Origin: Adenophora triphylla var. japonica
Lineage: Eukaryota > Streptophyta > Magnoliopsida > Asterales > Campanulaceae
Assembly (NCBI GenBank): GCA_022495995.1
Contig: JAFEMH010001454.1
Coordinates: 406,989 to 470,988 of the forward strand
DNA: 64,000 nt
Direction: 5' to 3'
This document shows positions 1-12,753 of this stretch, piece after piece; positions within the stretch are counted from its first letter, which is position 1; every line of letters starts with the position of its first letter. The notes under the pieces were generated by a model. It saw nothing but the letters and a program-made list of their open reading frames with translations. It ran no database searches and was not told where the DNA came from. The position numbers and the translations under genes were made by a program.

Positions 1-459
1 AGTGGGATTTGGGAAAGATTCAAGAGAAAATGGTGGCAATTCAAGTGAATTCCCACTGTTTTCTCCCTATTTTTCGCCAAGGTGCAGTTGTAAATGGTGT
101 TGTTCCTCCTTATTTCTGTGACTGAAGGCCTCAATTTATAGGCACTCTGAAAAATCAAACCTATCCGCGCAGACACGTGTGTAAGCGTGCATTGTTCATT
201 AATTGCTGCTCCAGACTTTGGACAGGAAGAATAAAATTCAAATTAAGCAACCAGAAAATGTTCCAGCCACTTCTATTTCGGGTTTTTGACCATTTCTTTT
301 GCTTTTTTGATTCTTTTCCATGGTTTATCTTTAAATGGCAATCCCTAATCTACCCTCACTTTGTTAGGAATGTTAGGAATTGTTAGAAATGTTAGAAATG
401 TTAAAACTTTCGTTAATTTTCTAACGAAAATACTAACAACTCAAATTGGAGCACTTACA
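1..459 (-). mobile_element. LTR fragment, Tat-type family, cut by window edge
   Basis: This stretch matches by eye the last 460 bases of the LTR pair at 23840-24300 and 40480-40940, including the terminal block AGCACTTACA. It is clearly more diverged from them than they are from each other. In that family the LTR reads on the minus strand (the nested element has its primer site on the minus strand), so this is the 5' end of an LTR whose element, if present, extends left of the window. A minus-strand TATA-like block lies near 133-140, as in the nested copies. It could also be a solo LTR; that cannot be decided here. Confidence 0.8.
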
Positions 460-780
460 ATATGGCAGGTACATTATTTGCAAAGGAAAAAGTAATTCGA
501 TTTTTTACAAGGAAATTGTTTTGATCTTTATCATCAAAAGAAGTCCAAGGAGTTAACGTATATTGATTTGAAATTTCGGATGGACAGAGGTAATAAGTTC
601 CTTTTTAAACTCTACTTCTCCCTAGAGTCCCTAGCCTAATAGATAATTATCTCATGCCATCACATCAATTTCAAACCCTAACCCCTCTCCATTAAACCCT
701 CACTGGCCTTCTCTCTCTAAACCTTTTGAAATTGACAACTCCCTCCTCTGTTTTCTCTCTACAATCTCTCACATGTACAA

Positions 781-3039
781 TGGCATCACCTTCCCTTCCA
801 GCCTCTCCGACCGCCCCTGTCTCGCCTCCTTCGTCTATGGTGGCCCCAACTGAGGGTGCAGTCGAATTGTTTGTTGATACTGAAGCTACCCCAGTAGCAA
901 TGTCGCTCCCTGGAGCACCAGATAATGTAATAGATGCTGACAACCTAGGTGATTTGAAGTCTGTTGGTGAGTTCGCAGGCCTAGAAAAGGGTCCTAACTG
1001 GTCGCTTAGGCAAAGGGGCTTTTCACCTAACATGGGTGAATACACTCCTATAGTTCGACCAAACATGGTTGAGCCTGACTTTTTGGAAGGTATTAACGAA
1101 GACTATGACCCTTCTACTGATTTGAAAAGAAAAAGGGTAAACCCTCAGCAACTAGCTCCGGCAGCTCGTCCGAAAAAGTTGCACAACCCCAACCAAGGCG
1201 AAGAAAATACTTGGATCTTTCTGTTTACTCCAGTGATTCTGATGAACCTCATGCTGAGGATTTTGAGGTGGTGGCTCGACGGGCCCAATCAGAAGAGATT
1301 GACGATTTAAGGGCTGCAACAGAAGAAATCATGGATGCTGCCACCCATGATATTGAGGATATTTTTCCTCATGTGATTGTTACTCCTGAAGATCTGGCTA
1401 CATCTAAAGGTAAAAGACCTATTCCCAGTGCTGATAATGCTGATGCCTCTGCTATCACACCACCACTATCACCAAGTCATGCTGCCCCCAATGTCATCAC
1501 ATCTACACCACCACCCACTACTAGCATTCCCTCTGCTATCTCATCTCAGCCATCACCTGGGAGTGGAAACTGGTATTATGGAGGTTTCCCATCTGCTTGT
1601 GCACACGAAGAGGAGGATGATGATGAGCACATTCCTCTGCAAGCCCTCATGGACTTGAGGAAGGGTAAAGGCAGATTTAGAAAGTCAAAGACTGAGGCTT
1701 CTGCCTCCATTGCTGCTCAAGTTACACATATGGATTCTGATGATGATGGGGCAGAAGATGAAACATACAAACTGGGGAGAGAGGAACTCCAAGCTGAGAA
1801 AGAAGATGATATTGATGATGTGATCACATCATCACCAGCATCAAGAAGGAAGAGCCAAAGAAGGCACAAATTGCAGTGACTTCAATGCCTATGCCTAGGC
1901 GTACCACAAGACCAAAAGCCTCAAAAACCAATGTAAGTTCTCCTGAGTCTTCTATGTCAAGTGATGTGTTGGAAAGGTATGAATTCTTTAGGATGAAAGG
2001 ATTCATTGTTGAACGGGTTATGGATCAAACGTTTGAGGATGTTGGGATGGTCAGATACTTAAAAGAAAAATGCCTCTTACATACTGTTACCTATCCTTCC
2101 AGCTATTTTCCTTCATTGGTCTGTGAATTTTATGCTAGTCTTCTTCAGAAAATTCAAGATCCTAGGTCTGGCAGTTTTGAGAAAGTTTGTATTTGAGGTA
2201 AAACTATTTCTTTTTCACCAGCTATGATAAATTATTTCCTTCAAACTCTCAGTCCACATAATATTCCTCCCATGGCTCCAAAAAATGAGGTTGCAAATTT
2301 GATTTCCAATGATCTTGACCCAATATGGCACAATCAGTATAAGTGCACGATGCTCACATCCCTGTGTGGTTTTCTTTTTAAAATTGCAACCTTCAACTGG
2401 AAACCCACATCAAACCGAAACATTGTTACTTTAACCCATGCTGACCTCATCCACAGAATTTTTACTGGCCTAGATTTCAACCTTGGAGAAATTGTGTTTG
2501 GAAGTGTTGTTCAGTTTGCTGAGAAGGAGTTACCCTCAGACCTTCCTTTTCCCTATTTAATTTTTGGTTTATGTTTAAAGCAAGGGGTAGAAATTCTCAT
2601 GTCTGATAGGCTATGTGAGAAAGTTGAGCCGTTTGGAATACAACCAATCCTTGATTGCACCAAACGCACCATAGATTTGCCAGTGGTATTTTCTGATGAT
2701 CCAGCTACTGTGGTACATGATGAAGAAGAGGATGACCTAGCAGATATTGGGGATGATGTGGTAGCATCACCAATACCACCAATTGACCCAATAGATGTGT
2801 ACACAGAAGAAATCAAGTTTTTAGAAAGATCAATGCTCTATGCGAGGGTTCAGTTCATGGAGATGTCCACCAGAAGAAACAGGCTCTTGGCTTCGAGGGA
2901 AAGCATTTCTGCTCAAAAAGGGGGAGCTAGCTCAAGCCATGTGTTTAAAGATATTAGTCAGGATTTTCGTTGGGAGCTACTAAAGAATACCCATGAGGAG
3001 ATGGACCAGGCAAGGAAAGATTGGGACAAATCCATGTGA
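781..3039 (+). pseudogene. Broken ORF, putative plant transposon protein (PF20167-like)
   Basis: The likely start is ATG at 781 (MASPSLPAS...). The frame runs to about 1205, shifts, continues to 1876 with acidic and Ser/Pro-rich sequence, shifts again near 1876, and meets a TGA at about 2194 in the context VCI-stop-GKTISFS. The last frame covers about 2224-3039. Four pieces of one protein of roughly 740 residues can be followed. The motifs FYASL, GKTISFSPA and the region around LTSLCGFLF resemble, from memory, the domain annotated as putative plant transposon protein, found in retroelement-like ORFs of dicots. The TGA sits where Arg (CGA) is expected, so it looks like a C-to-T change. No function is claimed. 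Confidence 0.6.
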
Positions 3040-3161
3040 AGCTTCGGTGTTATGTTTATGTTTCTTGCGTTTCAAAACAATTTTAATTTTATGTCTGTTT
3101 TTATTCATTAGGTACAATGGTGGTGTTTTTGGATATTTTGGATTATGTTTAATAGTTGCTA

Positions 3162-3172
3162 TTTAGGGGGAG
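3162..3172 (+). promoter_or_regulatory. Polypurine tract before a putative 3' LTR
   Basis: The run TTTAGGGGGAG lies directly before TGTTCGAAC at 3173. A purine run followed immediately by TG is the normal junction between the internal region and the 3' LTR in plant LTR elements, where it primes plus-strand DNA synthesis. Confidence 0.55.
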
Positions 3173-4133
3173 TGTTCGAACTCCCATTTTAAAATTGGTT
3201 TGTGTTTGTTATATGTTTTTGGCTTGAGATTTTTTTGAACAGAAAGCAACAAAATAGGAGGAGATTGAAAGTGTGTGGAGACTCACACACGTTGACAAGT
3301 CAAAAGGTTGATTAATTAAGTTTTGTTACTGTATTGATTATTTAATTTAAGTAAATAAATACTCCCTCCGTCCCACTTCAATTGATACTTATTTCCTTTT
3401 TGGTCCGTCCCACTTCAATTGATACTTCCCAAAATGGAAAGGAATCTTCACTATTTACCCCACTCATTATCTCTCCTATTTTACTTTTTCACTCACAACA
3501 TTCTCTCTCCTAACTATTCCTCCCACTCATTCTCTCTCCTATTTAATTTTTCATACTCACAACATTTAACTTTTTCTCTTTCTTACATCACTTTTTCTTA
3601 ATTCCCACACCCAAAAATTTGGTCTCTATTGAAGTGGGACGGAGGGAGTATGTAGTTTATATTTATATGTACTAACCTACTAATCGAAAATTTAGTTTAT
3701 TTTTAGTGTGTAGTTTGTTTATTTTTGTAGGACTCACACAAGGAAAGAAGTTTAAAGTGAAAAGGATTGCTTGAGTGGTTAAAGAGATAAACAAGACTAA
3801 ATTGAAGATATAACCCTCAAGCTTATCTCATCCTAATCCGTGACCTCCTTGGCTATAAATACAAGAATCAAGGTTGTTTAGAAACACGATTTTGAGACTC
3901 TATATGCGGAAGAATTCAAGCTTCAGAAGAGTTGTTTTGTGAGAGTATTTTTGATTATTTTGTCTTCTCTTAATTTACATTTGTGTAACCGATTCAAAAG
4001 AGGTTTAATAAGAGAAGTTTTATTATCTACAGTGAATTGCTGTAGATAAGTGTTATTTCGTGTGTTCATTTCGTTTTTAATTGTTCAATTCCCCTGCTGT
4101 TCTTGTTGATGTTAGTACTGGTGTGATAGCATC
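3173..4133 (+). mobile_element. Putative 3' LTR with a MITE inside
   Basis: It begins TGTTCGAAC after the purine tract and plausibly ends at ...GAACTCACA near 4133; the first and last bases form a short imperfect inverted repeat. A TATA-like GCTATAAATAC lies at about 3852-3862. No second copy is in the window, so the right end is a guess. A Stowaway MITE at 3362-3648 interrupts it. Confidence 0.45.
3362..3648. mobile_element. Stowaway-type MITE (287 bp)
   Basis: Terminal inverted repeats CTCCCTCCGTCCCACTTCAA and its reverse complement are flanked by TA on both sides (3360-3361 and 3649-3650). This is the structure of Stowaway elements, non-autonomous Tc1/mariner derivatives. There is no coding capacity. 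Confidence 0.9.
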
Positions 4134-4246
4134 AGAACTCACATCAGTCTGTTTTTCTTTCCTATGTTGTTCCTAGCCGCTTCATTTCTTTCATTATACA
4201 ATGATAAAATTATACTAAATGACTTTCCTTATTTAGAAATAAAATA

Positions 4247-4529
4247 CTCCCTCCGTCCGCCTAGTAAGTTCACACTTACTGTTTACACGTTAATTAAGAA
4301 GGGAGTATTATATTGAAAGTGTTGTGAGTGTGAAAATAAAATAGGAGAGAGAATGAGTGGAGGGAATAGTAAATTATAATGGTTTGTGAGTATTAAAATA
4401 ATGTAGGAGAGAGAATGAGTGGAGAATAGTGATTTAAGGTTTCCTTTTTAGGAAAGAAACAAAGTGTGAACTTTGTAAACGGACGCCCAAAATAGAAAGT
4501 GTGAACTTTGTAAGCGGACGGAGGGAGTA
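4247..4529. mobile_element. Stowaway-type MITE (283 bp)
   Basis: Ends CTCCCTCCGTCCGCC and its complement are flanked by TA (4245-4246 and 4530-4531). An internal segment (GTGAGTATTAAAATA...GAGAATGAGTGGA) is partly duplicated near 4325-4365 and 4385-4430. It lies just downstream of the SR-cyclophilin 3' end. Confidence 0.88.
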
Positions 4530-4802
4530 TTTATTATGTAACGATTCAAAAGTGAACTTAACAAGTAAGCACAAGGCTCACTCACCTATTTCAAACAACA
4601 TTCTCATCATATTCAGCCTACCGAAATTACGACTCAAGTCAAATTTTTAATTCCCTAGCAGCTCATAAAATCTCCACGCACAAGCACACAAACTCTAAGG
4701 AGCAAAAGTTCCATTACTCTTAACATACATTTAAAAACACATCTTAAATCCCAAACCTCATCCAGAGTCAATACCATCAACTCTAATTCAGCCTTAGTCT
4801 TT

Positions 4803-7800
4803 TCACTTCTGACCAGAGTCTGGAGAACCATCTCCATAAGAGACCAAACCCTTCTTCCCAGGTGGGCTTGCCGAAGTTGACCTTGACCTTGACCTTGACT
4901 TTGATTTGCTTGTTTGCTTAGGAGACCGTGAATCAGGTGAAGATTTTGGTACAGATGGGCTCCTGCTTCTAGAAGGAGGGCTTCGGCTCCGAGAAGATGC
5001 TGCCTTTCTCCTGTCAACAAGGGGAGAAGGTCGATATCTAGATGTTTCTACAGGAGAACGACTATTGCTGTAACGGCGGTTACGATAACGGATTGGGCTT
5101 CGTGACACACTCAGACTACGTGACCTGCTTCTTCTGTCTCTGTATCTGTTAAAAGATTTTGACGAAGCAAACAACAAGCGTAAATTCAACCTCGTTAGAT
5201 GATCAACCTCGTTAGATGATCAGCAGATAGAAGCATAGGTGAATTATCAGAGGACAAATAATTAATGGAAACAAGATAAAGAAAACACCCGCATTGATAC
5301 CAATGCCCAGACATCATTCTTTGATACAAAGACATTTTTCCAACAATGACCAGACTGACAAGATATGCCACATGAAATTCAAGTTGTGAAACATGGTAGA
5401 GTCAAGATATACTCCCTCCGTCCCATAAAGATGTTCCCGTTTTCTACTTTCTTTGTCCCACAAAGAATGTCTCATGTCCATATTTGAGTGTATAAAATAA
5501 GTGAACTTCCTAAACTAAACCCACTAAAATGTTTGAATAGTCGTTTGCTACAAGCATAATTCCTACTTTCATTATGGTAATTCTTACTTTTCTGTCAAGG
5601 TAAATGATGGAAAGGAAAATATACAAGTAAAATGTTTGAATAGTCAAATAGGAACAACTTTATGGGACCGAGGGAATACAACTGTAGACCAAGGCCTTTT
5701 CTTTCTTCTTAGAGGCCTCAGGTTCGCTTCCCCACCCACCCTGTATTGGTTTAGTTTTCTAACAACATTTGCTGTCTTAGTTCTCAAAAAAAAAAAAAAA
5801 GAGGGAGGGAAAGAGAGAGGGAGAGAGATAGGAGCTAGTTGAAGTGAGAACACAAAGGGGCTGCTTTATATTTTGAAAAGAATAAAATCAAGTAAATGTA
5901 CCTTGGAGGAGTTCTCTCTCTCAGCGGGCTCCTGCGCCTTGGGGATCTCCGGTAACTTGAATATCTTAAAGAAAAATAGAACAAAGAAAGGTGAAAGGAG
6001 GAAATATGTAATACTGAGTAATAGTAAGATAATATATGATCATAAGTAATTAGGTAATTATCATTTAGTTGTTCGTTAGGTACCTGTCACGGTCACTTCT
6101 GCCATAACGATACGACCTAACAGGAGATCGCTCTGGAGAGTGGTATCTACGAGCATAGGAGAATCGATGGCTAAAACCCCTTCCCCTTCTGATACGCTTG
6201 GGTGAGCCACCTGGGGAAGGACTTCTTGATATGCTCCTCCCACGATCAGCAAATGGTGACCTAGCTCTGCGCCCCCCAACAGGACTTCTTGAATAACTAC
6301 GACGACTGTTCCTTGTAGGTGCTCTAACTGGACTCCTGCTAGGGCTTCTCTTTGGGACCCTACCTGAGCTTCTACTCAAGCTTCTTCGGGAGGATCTCAC
6401 TGGGCTTCGGCTTATGCTTCTCCGAGATGATCTAACAGGGCTTCTGCTCACTGATTTTCGTGAGGACTTCCTAGAAGAGGTCCGCTGAGGGCTTCGGCTA
6501 AGGCTCCTTCGAGGTGGAGAGGGTGTAATACTCCTGCTAACACTTTTCTGAGATCGTACCTTCACTGGGCTTCGGCTGACGCTCCTTCCCTTTTTACCTC
6601 TCACAGGACTAGGGCTTCGGCTTGAGCTCCTACTTGGGGTTATGCTTTTCCCTTTTCTGCCTCTCACTGGGCTTGGGCTAGGGGTTAAGTTTCTTCCTTT
6701 TTTACCCCTCGCTAGACTAGGACTTGGGCTTAAACTTTTTCCTCTATTGCCTCTCGCCGGGCTCAGGCTTGGGGTTATGCTTCTTCCTTTTTTGCCCCTG
6801 TCTGGACTCAGGCTTGGGCTTCTGCTTCTGCTTCTTCCCTTTTGCCCCCTCACTGGACTTCTAGCTGGGCTTTTGCTGATGCTTACACTTCTAACTGGGC
6901 TTCTGCTAACACTCCTGCTTCTTCGTAATACCTGTGGAGGGCTTTGATTCACATTACGATTCCTGACAATGCGTTTAGGGGTCACACTTCTGCTCCTGTT
7001 CAGATATCCTTAAATTACTAGATCTGACATAATTATAAGAAACAAAGTTTATGAGTTGCAAGGTTGAAGGAATATAAACCTAGATTTCCTTGGGTGATCA
7101 TTTACTATATCAAGTTGTGTCTCTGCAATTTTTTCAGGCCTAGTAACAGCTTCAAGCCCATTGCTATGTCGCTCTCCATTTTCCTTGGGATATTCACCCT
7201 CCTCCCTTTCAAGCATATCGTTGTCTCCTGATTTATGACAAATGGAAGTATCTTCCACTGCCATCAAAGGGGAATGATTTTCAACTGAGAAGATTCAAAA
7301 AATGTACAAGATTTGAATAAAACAATGTAGATACAATCATCACATGAAATCTACCCGATGCAGCAAATCATTACAGAGATACAGGCATACACAAATTTAT
7401 GCAAAAGTCGAGGTGAGATCACACACACACACACAAACACAGGCACCACTGGAAAGAAAGCGCAGAGGTGATCAAAAAATATGTTCCTCCCTCCCCCCCT
7501 CCCCTCCCAAATAAAGAAAAAGGTCCCATTTCAAAGGGGAAGTACAAATCTTGGTGCAATTTCAAGAAGTACAAGCATATAGAGCATCATCTTTATGAAG
7601 ACTGACAAGTCAAATGGAACTACTTTATTGGGACAGAGGGAGTATATAAATAGAATGAAGTAGCCATCATGTCGGAGAATGTGTATAACTGTACATACCA
7701 GTAACTTGAACCAATTTCTTGTGCTTCCCATCTAGCTTTCGACCATCAGTGTTATCTTCAGAGCTGTTTCCACTTTCACTCTCAGTGGGAGATGCCCTGC

Positions 7801-10800
7801 AAGAAAGTGAGAAAGGTACGGCGTCAGCTTGTTCTCTATGGAGAGAAATGTCACAGTAATAATAGTTAAAGACGGAACTGTCCATTCATGGAGGCGTTAA
7901 AATAATTTGCTGAGTCAAGGACCAAGAGAGTAAATTATATCCCACTAACTTGTGTGAATCAATTTAGGTTATATCAGCCAATATGGGGATTAAACACTGT
8001 TTACAATATAATGAAATATTTTGAAGCAGTTTACAAGTAATTAAACGATACACCTGTCAAAGCACAACACAAAGTTTCTACAATCCACTCTTTAAAATGA
8101 GAATAATACCAGCTCATCCTTGTGTGACACTTGAGCAAAAGGGATTCAACAAGACTTGCTGAAGACTTCATCATGAAATTTAAAGGAAGAATATGCATTC
8201 ATATGCACAAGTTATAACTATAAAATATATATGTGCATATGCATATGCATATGCATGTAGGTATATGTAAGGGTGTATCAGGAACTACTCCAGGAGTTAG
8301 CATAAATTACCATGCTTCGACTTCAATAATACAGTAATAGGGTTTTGTAATGTATATTTCATGTAAAACCCTCTGTTTAAACTTGACAGTCTTCAACATC
8401 TAAAAACAAATTAATGTCGTTAATCATACCTTTTTGATTTGCGCTTTGATCTTTTGTCACGCCTCCTTCGTTTCTTCTCACGTCGTTTATCCCTCTTTTT
8501 ATCACGCTTATACCGGTCTTTCTTGGAAGATCTCTTTCTCTTCTTCCGCCTGTCATCACTTGAAGAGCTTAAATCAGATGATGAGGATATCAGAGAATCC
8601 GAGTCACTATCAGAATCGGATGTTTCTGATTCAGATTCAGAAGAAGTATCTGATTCAGTGGTCGAATAGTGTCTTCTTCTCTTTTTCCTTCTCTCTTTTG
8701 ACAATTTCTTGTGCTTCTCCTTCTGCCTTTCTTCAAGGCTGTGAACCTCAGAAGAAGCATCTTTCCCAACTTTCTTACTAGCTATCCTCTTGTCTGTGCA
8801 TAGACGAAACAATGAGTCTCAACTTGTTAAGATATATTAAGAAATATGTATTGATGATAATGTATTTCATCGAAGTACATCTTCTTCTTCAACATACCAG
8901 AACTCTGATTCTCACCCTCCTGAACTTCACCGCAATTGATGATCTTCACAGTAGCAGTTGGCTTTCCATCATCCCCACCCACTTCTTCCATCTTCTTTAA
9001 AACGTCAAGTCCTTGCACAAGCTTCCCAAAAACAACATATTTCCTGTAAATGGTGTCATATCCATTAAGCAAGGAACGTGTTATCCTTCTATGCATCAAA
9101 ATTAATTGAACTTAGTGTATCATTAATTAACAAAGACAAACAAACCTGTCAAGATGACGGTTGGCATTGAATGTCACAGCAAATAAAGAACCACGTTCAT
9201 CACGATCAGCAATTGCCATTGACAGAAGGCCAGGCCCATCATGTTTAAGCTTGGGGGACTCATCTGAAAATTTTTACAAGCAACTGTTAACACTTGGAAA
9301 AGAGAGAATAAGGAACTCCAATGTTGAGATAACACTTGTGAATCCAGGATGAAAATAAGACCACATTTGAAGCATGTGGTGACTAACAGAGAGAAACAAT
9401 CAGCCCCTGCAATCCCTCATTTGGAGCAATATGAGGACATACTGGTCACTCCAAACAATCAATAAATACAGTTGTTACTCAATAAATCAAATCAAATTTT
9501 CTTTATGTACACTTGTGAAAGCCCGACATTGCAAAGGGCAGGACCTGCACATCTTTACCTCCACAGCAGTGAACCCATCACCTTTCTCTTCAGCTAAACA
9601 AGGCTTACGGAGTAATTAAGACCATTGGACAAATCAGATATTGTTTGAGTCAAGATCAAAATATCCCACACTCGAATAACCCTTTTCAAACATATTCTTC
9701 AGATTCCTTTCAATTTCAAACTACATAATCAGGTCCTTTAAATTCATTTACGGTACATCCAGATAATCTATGATGTATGTGGATTGTGGAACCATTGATT
9801 AGATATCTTATCAGCTCATAAACTCAGTGTCGGACAGATCCAGCCTACAGATAAAATTCACACTCAACTAATATTTTCAGTTTCATAAGCAATTTTTAAG
9901 AAGCGTGTAAGATTCCATCTATATTGAACTGGAAAGCACAGAATCTTAGCAGCCTTACCTTCCAAAAACATTAACTTCTTTACCTCCAAACTCACTACAT
10001 AATGATAAACAATTAATATGAATCATACACAGGAGTAAACATAAAAAGGAGAAAAAACGCAATTCTCATCCAAAACATACACAAGAAAATATCCATGCAC
10101 CCTACCATTTAAGAGACAAATACATTTGTCCAATTTCATTGTGGGTTGAAGCTCCCATGCAGCGAGAATAAGATCATTATCTGCCCCCACCTTCACAGGC
10201 AATGCAAAAAAGGAAACCCATTTGCTCTCAAAATACAGATGATTTGTGGGAAAAGAAACGTAAATAAGAAAATTAGATGAGAGTCTCTTAGATGATTTGG
10301 GTTAGTCTTTTCTATCATGCTCCCTACAGAGAATACAGGTCCATTCCTGACTAGATCAGGACACATTTCTAACCATCACGATTACAACAGTCTTTACCAT
10401 AATGAGACAAAACTTAATTTCTCACCTGGAAACTTCCCACCATATATGCTTTCTCCATAGCTCCCTGGCAAGGATAATATGGAAGAACTTTAGAGTCACA
10501 AAAGACGTAGCATTAATCTTAGAAGAAAGATGACGACATCAGTACCGTCACATGAGGCTCTCTTTCAAAAGAACGGATATAAGAAGTTGCAAAATCAGTC
10601 AATGTGACTTCAAGCAATTTAGAATCACGAAAAAAACACCATTTCCAACGCAACATTGCAATGCGGCTTGTACCTCATTATTAATGATCATTATAGTAAC
10701 GATAGGTCGAAAATCGAAGTATCAAATAACCAAGCTGAAATTGACGCTAGCTATAGAGATAATGACCCAAAGGAGAAAGCCAAGAGCATTGGCCACAAAT

Positions 10801-12107
10801 ACAAATCTACTAATTATAATTTCATTCAATGTGCCTAATGAAGTAGTGATGAGATGGCCTAGCATATTATATTATGCCTCCTCAACCACACAGAGAATTG
10901 AGATTCTCCTTTTTTGCCGTTTTTAAAACATAGCTCATCGCAAGATTATCCATGGCACAATGATGTAAAATCCTTTGTATTTCTTCTATCTCATCAAGCA
11001 CATATCGAAATTGGAATCTCCTTTATTCCTTCCAAATCATAGTTCATATCAGCGAGATTTGCTATGAGACACTTGAATCATAATGAATTCAATGTAAAAG
11101 AATTGTTTGCATTCACTTAGGAGACACCGTCGGGTGTACATATTAAGCCACCTAGTTAAAATGGCACAATAATTCCAAAAAGACTTCAAAACGGAAAAGA
11201 TACATACCATCGCGCTTAATAAAATCTCCACCCTGCAAAATAAATATAACCTGTTAGTCTACCGGTTGATATAAAGACAAGTCCCTGTAGAAAACTAGGC
11301 TGGGTATGGTAAGCTTAGATGTACACGAGGATGGACGACTAAATACGTACAACCTTAAAACTACATCACAAGAAAAGCAGTCATGACCATCAGCCCTGTT
11401 TCCTACAGCATAAACAAGTATAGCTGACTAAAGACAGACCACTTCTCAGCTTTGCTTAACTAAAAGCTAACCAGATACAAAGAGAAAATATTCAGTTTAT
11501 GATGCAAAAAAAGATAGAGCACGTACCTGAGCCATAGATCCTTTGACTATGCAATGGAAGAAGGATCCCTTGTAGTGAAGGGGCCTTGAAGTCCTCTTAC
11601 TATTTCCCTTCTCTCCTGAAAATGAAAAAATAGCAACTCAGAATCTTTATTTTCGAACCAATTACTCCAATTCTATTGCCAGAAAAAAGTTCTCCAACAT
11701 ATAAAAGTGTATTCAGTTTTATGTCCTCTGCGTGCAATAGTTTCCTTCAATGGTCAGTGGCCACTCACACTTTAAAAAATCTATAAATATCTGGACGCCT
11801 TCCTCCCCACCCAAAAGTAAGTACATAAATTCAGATATCATTAGCAAGTAAAACATCACCTGTACAAAGTGCACGGAAATTTTCGGCAGTCTTGGGGGCG
11901 ATATCAGAAAACAACTGCAACACCATAGAACCAACATGAATTTGTGATAAAAGTTTCTCATAAGAGAATGGAGGTAATTTGTTCCCAAACATAACAGAAA
12001 GATTAGGTACGTTAATCTTCAGAGCACAATCCTACCTCGAAAACCATTCTTTCAATGGGATCGCCATCAATAGATACATCCAGGAACACCAGGGGATTCT
12101 TGCTCAT
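4803..12107 (-). CDS. CYP95: SR-cyclophilin, CYP95-like peptidyl-prolyl isomerase family protein
   Basis: Thirteen coding exons can be joined with GT-AG introns and intact phase: 12107-12036, 11914-11860, 11615-11527, 11232-11208, 10464-10426, 9263-9146, 9043-8898, 8793-8430, 7796-7699, 7284-7080, 6995-6084, 5964-5902 and 5145-4803, giving about 842 residues. Residues 1-180 are a cyclophilin fold ([52 protein letters not shown]). The rest is a Lys/Arg- and Ser/Asp-rich linker and a long RS domain with many SRSPVR-type repeats. Size and order match plant CYP95, nuclear cyclophilins thought to act with SR splicing factors. By human CypA numbering several catalytic positions differ (R55 to Cys, F60 to Ser, Q111 to Leu, F113 to Ala, W121 to His, H126 to Tyr), so isomerase activity is doubtful. 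Introns hold several MITEs and a SINE. Confidence 0.9.
5412..5676. mobile_element. Stowaway-type MITE in the last intron of the SR-cyclophilin
   Basis: Left end CTCCCTCCGTCCCATAAAG is clean; the right end (CTTTATGGGACCGAGGGAA) is degenerate. TA flanks both sides (5410-5411 and 5677-5678). It lies between the exon ending at 5902 and the exon starting at 5145, with an A-run and GA-rich stretch (5786-5830) beside it. Confidence 0.75.
7484..7646. mobile_element. Degenerate Stowaway-like remnant in an intron
   Basis: The right end (TATTGGGACAGAGGGAGTA) is recognisable. The left end (CCTCCCTCC followed by a C-rich run) is poor and lacks a clear TA. It is probably an old or rearranged MITE. An (AC)n tract lies just upstream at about 7419-7440. 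Confidence 0.4.
8226..8270. repeat. Short TATA/GCATAT simple repeat in an intron
   Basis: An alternating run of TATATATGTGCATATGCATA type with GCATAT repeated four times, in the intron between exons 8430 and 7796 of the SR-cyclophilin. Confidence 0.7.
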
Positions 12108-12453
12108 TTTTTCTCGTATTTCAAATTGCTCTGGCCAAGATCACCAAGTATTAGCTTTTCCACTTCATGTTCAACAAGAATGTAATTACAGTTGGTTAGC
12201 AAGCAAAAAAGATAAGGGGACATAAGACATAGCTCTTTGGTTATAGATACCATGTACAATACAATACAAAAAAAAGAGTTTTGACTTTCACAATGACAAC
12301 TAAATGACAGTGACTAGACAAAACTAAAAAACAGATGAATTTGTATAGATACGGACTGAATCTTTGGTTAACATATTGTGTAAGCTAAAAAAAATACTTT
12401 CACAGGCTTCTACCAACATAGTTTTGCTGGTTTGCCCATACCCTTGAATAAAA

Positions 12454-12480
12454 CTCCCTCCATCCCTATGAATGTAATTA
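12454..12480. mobile_element. Single Stowaway-like end (no partner found)
   Basis: The sequence ACTCCCTCCATCCCTATGAA resembles a Stowaway left terminus, but no matching right end is seen within 600 bases. Probably a truncated MITE. Confidence 0.35.
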
Positions 12481-12753
12481 TATATTTTAAGATAACTTTA
12501 AGAAAGTTGACATATAAGCATTTTTAGTAGCATAGGTACATAAATACCCTTAATGAGCTAGCCATGTAATCAGCCTATAATTTATAACAGATGCATTCAG
12601 TCCACTCTTCTCTTTCTTACCTGTTGCATATTCATGGATCTGATTAAAAATCAAAGGAAAAGAAAATGAAGTGCTTTGTATCTTCACCAATTAGCCCAAG
12701 CTACTATTCTAAAGATGAAAAAATAGCTCCCTGATCAGCCCCAGTTGGAACTA

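Larger units (their letters stand above)
460..3172 (+). mobile_element. Internal region of a degenerate LTR-type element
   Basis: This segment holds an AT-rich leader (460-780) with nothing I recognise, then a broken long ORF (781-3039), then a polypurine tract at 3162-3172 (ATTTAGGGGGAG overlaps it) directly before a TG start at 3173. That order, ORF then PPT then TG, fits the 3' half of an LTR retroelement with no visible protease or RT. The left part is interrupted by the LTR fragment at 1-459, so the 5' LTR would lie outside the window. Confidence 0.55.

Noticed and set aside
692..1066. Minus-strand open frame opposite the transposon-protein ORF
   Set aside because: Shadow of the plus-strand coding sequence; no recognisable motif and no own start context.
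6642..6947. Leu-rich plus-strand frame in the RS exon
   Set aside because: Complement of Ser/Arg repeats of CYP95; an artefact of codon composition.
9001..9099. Alternative ATG upstream in the 9043-8898 exon
   Set aside because: It would read intron sequence; the splice acceptor at 9043 joins in phase with the preceding exon.
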